From positions 1,736,001-1,800,000 of the forward strand of contig NZ_OY726395.1 of assembly GCF_963378085.1 (NCBI RefSeq): 64,000 nucleotides of DNA, given 5' to 3'. The DNA comes from Mycolicibacterium sp. MU0050. GTDB taxonomy: Bacteria; Actinomycetota; Actinomycetes; Mycobacteriales; Mycobacteriaceae. Below the pieces are notes generated by a model. The model was given only the letters and a program-made list of their open reading frames with translations. It was not told the DNA's origin and did no database searches. The translations under genes and the position numbers were made by a program. Shown here piece after piece: positions 1-8,025 of this stretch. The number at the start of each line of letters is the position of its first letter. Position 1 is the stretch's first letter.

Positions 1-1184
1 ACGTCGAGGACGATCAGCTTCTGGTAGGGCGTCAGCGTGACCCGGTTGGAGCCCGCGGCCTCGGCCAGGTCGGCCACCTTGGTCAGGATCTCACCGGAGA
101 CCCGCCCGGCGATGGCGGCGGCGCCGACGGCGTTGAGGCCGTTCTTGGTCCGCTGGACGCCGACGTGGTCCATGTTGTGCTTGAGCTGCGCCGGTGCGGG
201 TCCGTCGATGAGCGGACGCTTCAGGTACTCGGTTTCCAGAACTTCCCGGAATTTCTCGACGCCCCAGTCCTTGATCAGGAACTTCAGCCGGGCCTTGGAC
301 CGCAGGCGGCGGTAGCCGTAGTCGCGGAACACCGAGGTGACGCCCTCCCAGACGTCGGCGACCTCGTCGAGCGGCACCCAGGCGCCCAGCCGCTGGGCCA
401 GCATCGGGTTGGTCGACAGTCCGCCGCCCACCCACACGTCCAGCCCGGGCCCGTGCTCGGGGTGGTTCACCCCGATGAAGGAAATGTCGTTGATCTCGTG
501 GGCGACGTCCTGCAACCCGGAGACCGCAGTCTTGTACTTGCGCGGCAGGTTGGAGAACTCCGGGTTGCCGATGTAGCGCGCAACTATCTCCCGGACCGCC
601 GGGCTGGCATCGAGCACCTCGTCGAGCGACTCGCCGGCCAGGGGGGAGCCGAGCACCACGCGGGGGCAGTCGCCGCACGCCTCGGTGGTCCCGAGACCGA
701 CAGCGTCCAGCCGCCGCCAGATCTCCGGCACGTCCTCGATCCGGATCCAGTGGTACTGGATGTTCTGCCGGTCGGTGATGTCGGCGGTGTCCCGGGCGAA
801 CTCGGTCGAGATCTCACCGATGGTCCGCAGCGCGGCCGTGCTCAGGGCGCCGCCGTCGCAACGCACCCGCATCATGAAGTACTCGGCTTCGAGCAGGTCG
901 GCGTTGTCGTCGCCGGTGTAGGTGCCGTCGTAGCCCTCGGTGCGCTGGGTGTAGAGGCCCATCCAGCGGAACCGACCCCGCAGGTCGTTCTTGTCGATGC
1001 TGGAAAAGCCCTGCTTGGAGTAGACGTTGAGGATGCGCTCGCGCACGTTCAGCGCGTCGTCGTCCTTCTTGAACTGCTCGTTGGGGTTCAGCGGCTCGAG
1101 TTCGCCGAGCGCCCACTGGCCTTCGGAGCGCGGCTTCTTGGCGGGCCGGGCGGCCTTCTGCGGCGCAGCGGTGGTTTCGGTCAT
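1..1184 (-). CDS. nirA: Siroheme-dependent sulfite/nitrite reductase (partial, N-terminal ~394 residues)
   Basis: Reduces sulfite to sulfide for cysteine synthesis, using ferredoxin, siroheme and a 4Fe-4S cluster. The start is ATG at 1184 with a good Shine-Dalgarno GAGGAG five to six bases upstream; the gene runs off the left edge, so the cluster-binding cysteines lie outside the window. Visible family motifs are RFRWMGLYTQR near residue 71 and TTEACGDCPR near 166. Tyr78 and Cys170 have the same spacing (92 residues) as the Tyr-Cys pair known to be covalently linked in the M. tuberculosis enzyme, which supports sulfite rather than nitrite as substrate. It is divergent from hemW and preceded by a polycysteine leader ORF and an SD-masking hairpin, suggesting cysteine-responsive control. 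Confidence 0.93.
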   Translation of the reverse strand, partial: MTETTAAPQKAARPAKKPRSEGQWALGELEPLNPNEQFKKDDDALNVRERILNVYSKQGFSSIDKNDLRGRFRWMGLYTQRTEGYDGTYTGDDNADLLEAEYFMMRVRCDGGALSTAALRTIGEISTEFARDTADITDRQNIQYHWIRIEDVPEIWRRLDAVGLGTTEACGDCPRVVLGSPLAGESLDEVLDASPAVREIVARYIGNPEFSNLPRKYKTAVSGLQDVAHEINDISFIGVNHPEHGPGLDVWVGGGLSTNPMLAQRLGAWVPLDEVADVWEGVTSVFRDYGYRRLRSKARLKFLIKDWGVEKFREVLETEYLKRPLIDGPAPAQLKHNMDHVGVQRTKNGLNAVGAAAIAGRVSGEILTKVADLAEAAGSNRVTLTPYQKLIVLD

Positions 1185-1307
1185 AGATGCTCCTCAGATC
1201 AAGGAGCTGGCGTTCGGTGTGCGCACATCTGCCGGTGGCTGTTCCGGCAGCGCATGTCCGGTGGCCAGCTGTACGTACAGGTGGGCAGGGCTTCCGAAGT
1301 CAGCGCG
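1185..1307 (-). promoter_or_regulatory. Untranslated leader of nirA with SD-sequestering hairpin
   Basis: Between the leader ORF stop and nirA the minus strand can fold. A perfect 6-bp stem, GCTCCT (1202-1207) with AGGAGC (1189-1194) and a 7-nt loop, buries the nirA Shine-Dalgarno sequence. A second perfect 7-bp stem pairs 1244-1250 with 1229-1235. A competing pairing is possible: AGCTGG (1265-1270) with CCAGCT (1205-1210), which overlaps and would break the SD-masking stem. A 12-bp palindrome CTGTACGTACAG lies at 1269-1280. Inference: translational attenuation driven by the leader ORF. Confidence 0.55.
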
Positions 1308-1403
1308 TTACGGCAGACAAGAACAGGTGCAGACGCGCTTGAAATCGACATGCCGACGCGCCACCAGAGAAACTCGGTGGGTCAAGCTGCGTACGGCGGT
1401 CAC
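1308..1403 (-). CDS. Polycysteine leader peptide upstream of nirA
   Basis: A 31-residue ORF, GTG at 1403 to TAA at 1308, ending in the pattern Cys-Thr-Cys-Ser-Cys-Leu-Pro just after a basic stretch (ARRHVDFKR). Three alternating Cys codons sit 9 to 23 bases before the stop. A -10-like CAGAAT lies six bases before the GTG, the geometry of a leaderless mRNA. Short leaderless polycysteine ORFs acting as cysteine-sensing attenuators upstream of sulfur-assimilation genes are described in mycobacteria; this fits that class. In-frame alternatives are GTG at 1364 (18 residues) and ATG at 1430 (40 residues). No protein function is expected beyond the act of translation. Confidence 0.6.
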   Translation of the reverse strand: MTAVRSLTHRVSLVARRHVDFKRVCTCSCLP

Positions 1404-1497
1404 GCGGCCATTCTGCCATGTACCACCCATAACCTCCCAATCAGGCCAGATTTCCGCTCGCGGTGAACCAAACCGGCGATCTGGGACACTGGCGGTT

Positions 1498-2673
1498 GTG
1501 ACGATGCGGGCGCTGCAGGCCTCCTCGCCCGAGTTCGAGCTGACTCGCGGCGGGGCGTTCGGCATCTACGTGCACGTGCCGTTCTGCGCGACACGCTGCG
1601 GATACTGCGACTTCAACACCTACACCCCGGGGGAGGCCGGCGGCGCGACGCCCGAGGGCTGGCTCGAGGCGCTGCGGCTGGAGTTGGGGCTGGCCGCGCG
1701 GCGGCTGCCCGGCCCGGTGGTCGACACCGTGTTCGTCGGCGGCGGGACGCCGTCGCTGCTGGGCGGGGCCGGTCTGGCCGCGGTGCTCGACGCGGTGCGC
1801 GCCGAGTTCACCCTGGCCAAGACGGCGGAGGTCACCACCGAGGCCAACCCGGAGTCGACGGCGCCGGAGTTCTTCGCCGCGATCCGGGCCGCCGGATTCA
1901 CCCGCGTGTCCCTCGGCATGCAGTCGGTGGCCCCGGCGGTGCTGCGGGTGCTGGACCGGACGCATTCCCCGGGCCGCGCGTTGGCGGCCGCGGCGGAGGC
2001 GCGGGCCGCGGGCTTCGACCACGTCAACCTCGACCTCATCTACGGCACACCCGGCGAAACCGACGACGACCTGCGCCGCTCGGTGACCGCTGCACTGGAA
2101 GCCGGAGTCGATCACGTCTCGGCGTACGCGCTGGTGGTCGAGGACGGCACCGCCCTGGCCCGCCGGGTGCGCCGCGGCGAACTGCCGGCGCCCGACGACG
2201 ACGTGCTGGCCCGCCGCTACGAACTGCTCGACGGCTGGCTCGCGCAGGCCGGCCTGCAGTGGTACGAGGTCTCGAACTGGAGCCGACCGGGTGCGGAGTG
2301 CCGGCACAACCTGGGTTACTGGGGCGGCGGGCAGTGGTGGGGCGCGGGGCCCGGCGCGCACGGGTTCATCGGGGCGACCCGATGGTGGAATGTCAAGCAT
2401 CCCAACGCCTATGCGCAACAGCTGCGCGACGGAGCGCTGCCGATCGCGGGCTTCGAGGTGCTCGACGACCGCGACCGTCACGTCGAGGACGTGCTGCTGC
2501 GGATCCGGATGCGCACCGGCCTGCCGCTCGCCGTGCTCGACGACGACGAGCGGGTGCGCGCGCGGGCCGCGGTGACCGACGGCCTGCTCACCGAGTCGGG
2601 GCAGCGCCTGCAGCTCACCGACCGCGGCCGGCTGCTCGCCGACGGCGTGGTCCGCGACCTGCTGTCGGACTAG
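1498..2673 (+). CDS. hemW: Radical SAM heme chaperone HemW (HemN-like)
   Basis: Radical S-adenosylmethionine protein of the coproporphyrinogen III oxidase-like family; current knowledge assigns HemW to heme trafficking/insertion rather than oxidase activity. The 4Fe-4S cluster motif CxxxCxxC is seen as CATRCGYC near residue 31, followed by the SAM-binding GGGTPS near 82. Length (about 390 residues) is normal. I chose GTG 1498 because a -10-like GACACT ends seven bases upstream, consistent with a leaderless transcript; ATG 1504 is the next in-frame option and has no better Shine-Dalgarno. Its stop is six bases from the convergent polyketide synthase stop. It is commonly annotated hemN in older mycobacterial genomes. 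Confidence 0.92.
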   Translation: MTMRALQASSPEFELTRGGAFGIYVHVPFCATRCGYCDFNTYTPGEAGGATPEGWLEALRLELGLAARRLPGPVVDTVFVGGGTPSLLGGAGLAAVLDAVRAEFTLAKTAEVTTEANPESTAPEFFAAIRAAGFTRVSLGMQSVAPAVLRVLDRTHSPGRALAAAAEARAAGFDHVNLDLIYGTPGETDDDLRRSVTAALEAGVDHVSAYALVVEDGTALARRVRRGELPAPDDDVLARRYELLDGWLAQAGLQWYEVSNWSRPGAECRHNLGYWGGGQWWGAGPGAHGFIGATRWWNVKHPNAYAQQLRDGALPIAGFEVLDDRDRHVEDVLLRIRMRTGLPLAVLDDDERVRARAAVTDGLLTESGQRLQLTDRGRLLADGVVRDLLSD

Positions 2674-2679
2674 CTCACC

Positions 2680-5600
2680 TCAGGGGACCGGCACGCCCTC
2701 TTCGGCTGTGGCCGAGGAGATCTCGGCGTCGAGCAACTCGATGATGCGGGCGGTCACCGCCGCGGCGGTCGGATGCTCCCACAGCAGCGTCGGCGGCAGC
2801 GTCAGACCGGTCTGCTTCTCCAACTGCCGCCGCAGCGACACCGTCATGATGGAATCCACCCCGATCTCGACCAGCGGCAGCCGGGTGTCCACGCTGTCGG
2901 CGGGCAGCCCGAGTTCGCCGGCCACCGCGGTCAGCACCTGCTCGGCAACCCACTCCGGGGTGTCCATGTCGCCGGGGCCAACCGGTCCGGCGGGGGCGTC
3001 GCCGGTGTCCGCTGAAGCGGCGACGGCCGCGGCCACCTCCGCCAGGATCGGCACCGAGACCGCATCCGGCAGCACCGGCAGCACCACGGGGTTGGCCACT
3101 CCGGAGCGCATCGCGACCTCCAGCGCCCGCATCGCGTCGTCGGCGCCGATGGTGTCCATCCCCAGCGCATCGAGTTGAACGGCGACGAACCCGGAGTCCG
3201 AGCCCATGCCCAGCCCGCGCCAGGCGGTCCACGCCACGCTGGTGGTGGCATCGCCGAGTTCGCGCCGGTGCCGGGCCAACCCGTCGAGGAACGCGTTGCC
3301 GCAGGCGTAGGCGCCTTGGCCGGGGAAGCCGGCGAGGTAGCCGCAGGACGAGAACAACACCATCCAGTCCAGCTGTCCCGGCGGGAACATCTCGTGCAGG
3401 ACCAGCGCGCCGTCGACCTTCGGGCGCATCGTCGTCGCGATCTCGTCGATGGTTGTATTGGCAAGGAAGACACCGGCTTCCACGCCCGCGGCGTGCACCA
3501 CGCCGCGCACCGGCGGCAGGTCGCGCAGCAGCGTGCGCAGCCGCGCGGCGGCGCCGTCGGCGGCGATGTCCAGCGCGGCCACGTGCACCGAGATCCCGCG
3601 CTCCTCCAAGGCCGTGACCGCGCGGATCTGCTGCTGGTCGGGCGCGGTGTCCCAATCGGCGCGCGGTGGCAGGCCGGAGCGGGACAGCAGCACCAGGCGG
3701 CGGGCGCCGAGGTCGGCCAGCCGTTCGGCCATCCGCAGACCCAGCGCGCCGGTACCGCCGGTGATCAGGTAGCTGCCCGCCGGCGAGCATTCCATCGGTG
3801 TCCCGGCGGCCGGCCCGAGGCTGCCCAATCGGGCGGTCAGCGCCACGCCGTCGCGCACCACCACCACGGAGTGGCCGGGCAGGGAGGCCAACGCGCCGAG
3901 CGGCAGGTGCTCGTCGGCGACGTCGAGCACCCCGCCCCAGAACTGGGGGTGTTCGGTGGCGGCGACCCGGGCCAGCCCCCACAGCGGGGACCGGTCGAAA
4001 CCGTCGCCCTCGTGCACCCGCTGCGTCAGCGCCCACAGCCGCGCGGTGCTGCCCTTGTCCAGCAGGTGCTTCAGGGTCCTCAGCGCCGTGTCGACCGCGT
4101 CGAGTGGGGTCTGCCCGCCGTCGGGGAGGACGAGTACCACCGCGTCGGAGCCGAGGTCGGCGGGGACGTCGGTCGGGTCCGCGTGCACGCTGGCGCCGAC
4201 CCGGGCGGCCGCGAGGTCGCGTTGGCACCAGGTGCGGGTGGCGGCGTCGCCGCCGACCAACGCGACGTGCGCCGGCCGGGCATGCTCGGAATACGGCGTG
4301 GGATGCCAATTGACCTGGTGCAGGACGCTGTTGACGTCGCCGGCGGTGTTCTCGAGTTCCTCGAAGGCCATCCCGGTCAGCAGCACCAGCGCAGTGCCGG
4401 TCAGGTCGGCGATGACGACGTCGGTGCAGGTGGTCTCGGGGCGTCGGCGCACATGCAGCAACACCGAATCCGACGGTGCGGCAAGGATGCTCACCCGTTC
4501 GATGCGGGCCGGCATGCGCAGCCGGGGCGGACCGTCGAACACGGTCGAGGCCACCGAGGTGGCCGCGTCCAGCAGCCCGGCCCAGGTCTCGGGCCGGGAG
4601 CCGTCGGGGTTGGCGCGCACCTGCGCGAGGTACTCGCCGTCGCCCTGCCGCAGGTCCACCACCTGCCAGTCGAAGCCCATCTCGGCCACGCCGAGGGTCG
4701 CGAGCCGGTCCACCACATGGTCCGGGGGCAACTCGGTGCCGCAGCGGGCCCGCACCGCGTGCTCGTCGAGCGGGGCGACGTCGGGGCGCCGGTCGGTGGC
4801 CGCCAGCGCGGTGCAGTGGGTCAGCCACCCGCCGGTGTCGGGCTCGTCCTCGCTGACCAGCCGGCTCGCGATGGACAGGGCCTGGTCCTGCCGCACCACC
4901 TGCACGTCGCGGGTGCGCCCGGGGGCCACCGGGGTGCGCAGGTGCACGTCGGTCAGGTCGCCCCCGGCCGCGGCGTGAAAGGTGTTGAGCAGCACGGCCG
5001 CCGGGACAATCTCGGTGCCTTGCACCGGATGGCTGGCCGGGTAGGGCCGGGTCGCCATGTCCAGGCGGGTCTCCCACACCCGGGCCGCCGCCGCACCGGA
5101 GATCTCCAGGCGGCCGCCGAGCAGGGTGTGGCTGTGCACGTCGTGCAGCCCACGACCGCCGGGCGGCGCGCTCGGCGTACGCCAGAAGTGGCGATGGTGC
5201 CACTGGGTTCCGGGCAGGTCGTGCGCCCACCGCCGCGCGCCGGACAGTCCGTGGTCGACCGGCGCGCCGTGGCAGTGCAATCCGGCGACGGCCGCGGCGA
5301 CGCTGCGCCGCGCCGGCTGGTCACGGCGCAGCACACCGAGTGCGGCGTGTTCGTCAATGCCCAAGTGCAGCAACGTTTCCACCACCGAATGCGCCACCAC
5401 GGGATGGGCGGAGACCTCCAGGAACAGGCGATGTCCGTCCTCGGCGGCGGCGGTGACGGCCTCCGCGAAGCGGACCCGGTCCCGCAGGTTGGCCACCCAG
5501 TAGTCCGGTCCGCGCGCCACGGTGGAGCGCGGGTCGGCCAGGGCGGTGGTGTAGAGCGGCACGGAGGCCGGCGACGACGGTGGCAGCGCGCCGGTGAGCC

Positions 5601-7875
5601 GGGCGAGATCGGCGGTCAGCGCGTCCATGGCCGGGCTGTGGAAGGCGACGTCGGTCTTGACCCGGCGCACCACCACCCCTTCCTCGGTCCAGCCGGCGGC
5701 GATCTCCTCGACCGCGGCACGGTGGCCGGAGATCACCGTGGAGGTCGGCGACGAGCTGATGGCGGCGACGACGTCGGTGCGTGCACCGAGCCGGCGCTGG
5801 GCCTCGTCGAACGGCAACTGCACCAGCGCCATGGCGCCCTGGCCCATCACGGCGCGGAACCCGCGGGCCCGGTAGCAGGCCACCTTCGCGCCCTGGGCCA
5901 GGTCGAAGACCCCGGCGGTCACGCAGGCCGCCACCTCGCCCACCGAGTGCCCGATCACGGCGGCCGGGCGCACGCCGCGCTCCCGCAGCACCGCCGCCAG
6001 GCCGACCTGCATGGCGAAGGTCAGCGCCTGGACCTGGTCGGTGCCGCCGAGTTCGCCGGTGCTCAGCGCGGTCCGCGCGGAGAAGCCGAGCTCGGCGCCG
6101 AAGATCGGATCGATCCGGTCGATCACCGCGGCGAAGGCGGGTTCGTCGGCCAGCAGTTCGCGGCCCATCTCGGGCCAGTGCGAGCCGTGCCCGGAGAACA
6201 CCCACACCGCGCCGTCGTCGGTGTGCGGCAGCGCGGTGCCGAGCACGACGGCGGGGTCCCGGACGTCGCGGGCCAGGGCGTCGAGCCCGCGCACCAGTTC
6301 GTGGCGGTCCGCGGCGAGCACCACCGCCCGCACCGGTTCGTGCGAGCGCCGCGCCCACAGCGCGGCGGCGATGTCGGAGAGTTCGTCGGCGCCGGCCCCG
6401 GCGAGGTGCGCCCCCAGCGCGCCGGCCTGGGTGGCCAGCCGGGCCGCCGAGCGCGCGGAGATCGGTACCACCGCCGGCGCGGCCGTCGTCGGCGCGGTCG
6501 TGGCCGGGTCGGTCGGGACGGCTTCGGCGGGCGCCTCCTCCAGCAGCACGTGGGCGATGGTGCCGCCGTAGCCGTAGCTGCACACCGCGGCGCGGCGGGG
6601 ACGGCCCGCGCGGCGCGGCCAGGGTTCGACCTCGGTGGGTACCCGCAGGCCGGTGTTGGTCCAGTCCACCGCCGGCGTCAGCGTCTGGATGCCGGCGGTC
6701 GGCGGAATGGTCTCGTGGTGCAGCGCCAGCACGGTCTTGATCAGGCCGACCGCGCCGGCCCCGCCTTCGAGGTGGCCGGTGTTCGGTTTGACCGAGCCGA
6801 TGCGGGCAGGGTCTGTCGCCGGTCGCGCCGCGCCGTACACCTCGGCCAGCGCGGCGACCTCGACGGGGTCGCCCGTCGGGGTGCCGGTGCCGTGGGCCTC
6901 GATGAAGTCGACGCTGGCGGGGTCGACGTTGGCGCTGCGGCAGGTCAGCCGGAAGAGATCGGCCTGGGCGGCGCCGTTCGGGGACATGATCCCCACGGTG
7001 CGGCCGTCCTGGGCCACGGCGCCGCCGCGGACCACGGCCAGCACCCGGTCGCCGTCGGCCACGGCATCGACCAGCCGCTTGAGCACGACGACGGCGGCGC
7101 CCTCGCCGCGGCCGTAGCCGTCGGCCGCGGCGTCGAATGTCTTGCAGCGGCCGTCCGGTGCGGTGGCGCCGGCCTGGTCGAGCACCCGGGTCAGGCCGGG
7201 GCCGATCAACGCGCTGACCCCGCCGGCCAGCGCCAGCGAGGTCTCCCCGGCCCGCAGCAGCTGGCAGGCCTGATGCACCGCCACCAGCGACGCCGCGCAG
7301 GCCGCGTCCAGGGCCACGCTGGGGCCGCGCAGGTCGAGCAGGTGGGACACCCGGTTGGCGATGCCGCACAGCGAGGTGCCGATCCCGGTCCACGCCTCGA
7401 TGCCCTGGAGGTCCTCCATCAGCAGCTTGCCGTAGTCGTCGGAGTTGACGCCCATCAGCACGGCGGTGTCGGAGCCGGCCAGCGACCGGGGCGGGACGCC
7501 GGCGTGTTCCAGGGCTTCCCAGCTGACCTCGAGGGCCAGGCGTTGCTGCGGATCCATCAGCTCGGCCTCGCGCGGTGAGACCCCGAAGAACTCGGCGTCG
7601 AAGCCGGCCAGGTCGTCGATGAACGTGCCCAGGGTGGTGGTCTCGGCGAGGATCGCGGCGTTGCGCGGATCGCGGCGCAGGTAGGGCTCCCAGCGCTCGG
7701 CGGGGACCTCCCGCACGGCGCTACCGCCCTCGAGGAGGAACTGCCAGAACTGCGCGACGGTGGTGAGGCCACCGGCGAGCCGACAGCCGAGGCCGACGAT
7801 CGCGATCGGCTCGGGAGTGGTGTCGCTCACAGCTGGGTGTGAAAGCGCTTCGTGTGTCTGGCCGTTCGAGTTCAT
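2680..7875 (-). CDS. Iterative type I polyketide synthase, 6-methylsalicylate synthase type (KS-AT-DH-KR-ACP)
   Basis: Single-module 1,731-residue PKS. Domains seen: KS 24-445 (DAACAAS, Cys193; His328; His368), AT about 555-850 (GHSVGE, Ser644; His746), DH/thioester-hydrolase-like about 915-1180 (His949 in HPVQGTEIVPAAVLLNTF; Asp1103 in LLDAATS), KR about 1365-1560 (TGGTGALG; Ser1510, Tyr1523) and ACP 1640-1715 (GVDSIMT, Ser1675). There is no enoylreductase or thioesterase. Size, order and the DH motif are those of 6-methylsalicylate synthases, which build the ring from one acetyl and three malonyl units with one ketoreduction. Start ATG 7875 was chosen because the frame above lacks family similarity. 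It lies 150 bp downstream of mbtA on the same strand, so the product probably feeds MbtA. Orsellinate-type PKSs lack KR and are less likely. Confidence 0.8.
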   Translation of the reverse strand: MNSNGQTHEALSHPAVSDTTPEPIAIVGLGCRLAGGLTTVAQFWQFLLEGGSAVREVPAERWEPYLRRDPRNAAILAETTTLGTFIDDLAGFDAEFFGVSPREAELMDPQQRLALEVSWEALEHAGVPPRSLAGSDTAVLMGVNSDDYGKLLMEDLQGIEAWTGIGTSLCGIANRVSHLLDLRGPSVALDAACAASLVAVHQACQLLRAGETSLALAGGVSALIGPGLTRVLDQAGATAPDGRCKTFDAAADGYGRGEGAAVVVLKRLVDAVADGDRVLAVVRGGAVAQDGRTVGIMSPNGAAQADLFRLTCRSANVDPASVDFIEAHGTGTPTGDPVEVAALAEVYGAARPATDPARIGSVKPNTGHLEGGAGAVGLIKTVLALHHETIPPTAGIQTLTPAVDWTNTGLRVPTEVEPWPRRAGRPRRAAVCSYGYGGTIAHVLLEEAPAEAVPTDPATTAPTTAAPAVVPISARSAARLATQAGALGAHLAGAGADELSDIAAALWARRSHEPVRAVVLAADRHELVRGLDALARDVRDPAVVLGTALPHTDDGAVWVFSGHGSHWPEMGRELLADEPAFAAVIDRIDPIFGAELGFSARTALSTGELGGTDQVQALTFAMQVGLAAVLRERGVRPAAVIGHSVGEVAACVTAGVFDLAQGAKVACYRARGFRAVMGQGAMALVQLPFDEAQRRLGARTDVVAAISSSPTSTVISGHRAAVEEIAAGWTEEGVVVRRVKTDVAFHSPAMDALTADLARLTGALPPSSPASVPLYTTALADPRSTVARGPDYWVANLRDRVRFAEAVTAAAEDGHRLFLEVSAHPVVAHSVVETLLHLGIDEHAALGVLRRDQPARRSVAAAVAGLHCHGAPVDHGLSGARRWAHDLPGTQWHHRHFWRTPSAPPGGRGLHDVHSHTLLGGRLEISGAAAARVWETRLDMATRPYPASHPVQGTEIVPAAVLLNTFHAAAGGDLTDVHLRTPVAPGRTRDVQVVRQDQALSIASRLVSEDEPDTGGWLTHCTALAATDRRPDVAPLDEHAVRARCGTELPPDHVVDRLATLGVAEMGFDWQVVDLRQGDGEYLAQVRANPDGSRPETWAGLLDAATSVASTVFDGPPRLRMPARIERVSILAAPSDSVLLHVRRRPETTCTDVVIADLTGTALVLLTGMAFEELENTAGDVNSVLHQVNWHPTPYSEHARPAHVALVGGDAATRTWCQRDLAAARVGASVHADPTDVPADLGSDAVVLVLPDGGQTPLDAVDTALRTLKHLLDKGSTARLWALTQRVHEGDGFDRSPLWGLARVAATEHPQFWGGVLDVADEHLPLGALASLPGHSVVVVRDGVALTARLGSLGPAAGTPMECSPAGSYLITGGTGALGLRMAERLADLGARRLVLLSRSGLPPRADWDTAPDQQQIRAVTALEERGISVHVAALDIAADGAAARLRTLLRDLPPVRGVVHAAGVEAGVFLANTTIDEIATTMRPKVDGALVLHEMFPPGQLDWMVLFSSCGYLAGFPGQGAYACGNAFLDGLARHRRELGDATTSVAWTAWRGLGMGSDSGFVAVQLDALGMDTIGADDAMRALEVAMRSGVANPVVLPVLPDAVSVPILAEVAAAVAASADTGDAPAGPVGPGDMDTPEWVAEQVLTAVAGELGLPADSVDTRLPLVEIGVDSIMTVSLRRQLEKQTGLTLPPTLLWEHPTAAAVTARIIELLDAEISSATAEEGVPVP

Positions 7876-7980
7876 GTCAGTGAGAGTCCAAGTGCGCCAA
7901 GGGGTTTTGAATAGGCCGAACCGGCGTCGCCGGAGAACGATCTTGTCATGCCGGCCCACCGAATTGGGGGCTACGTCGGA

Positions 7981-8012
7981 TCGGAGCCGGTCCGCTCGGT
8001 TTGCGGCTCCGA
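7981..8012 (-). terminator. Inverted repeat between mbtA and the PKS
   Basis: Perfect 9-bp arms, TCGGAGCCG (7981-7989) and CGGCTCCGA (8004-8012), with a 14-nt loop, start just after the mbtA stop. No U-tract follows, so it could be a weak or factor-dependent terminator, a processing or stability hairpin that sets the mbtA:PKS ratio, or chance. A further 13-bp near-palindrome, CCGGCGTCGCCGG, is at 7921-7933. Confidence 0.4.
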
Positions 8013-8025
8013 GCTGCTGCTGTGC

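Noticed and set aside
3175..7578. A plus-strand frame of 1,467 codons antisense to the PKS
   Set aside because: Same GC artefact; low-complexity composition and no recognisable domain.
2680..7875. Reading the PKS as a mycolipid (pks5-type) or mycobactin MbtC/MbtD copy
   Set aside because: It has no enoylreductase, contains the HPVQGTEIVP-type DH and full KS-AT-DH-KR-ACP in one chain; MbtC and MbtD are separately present.
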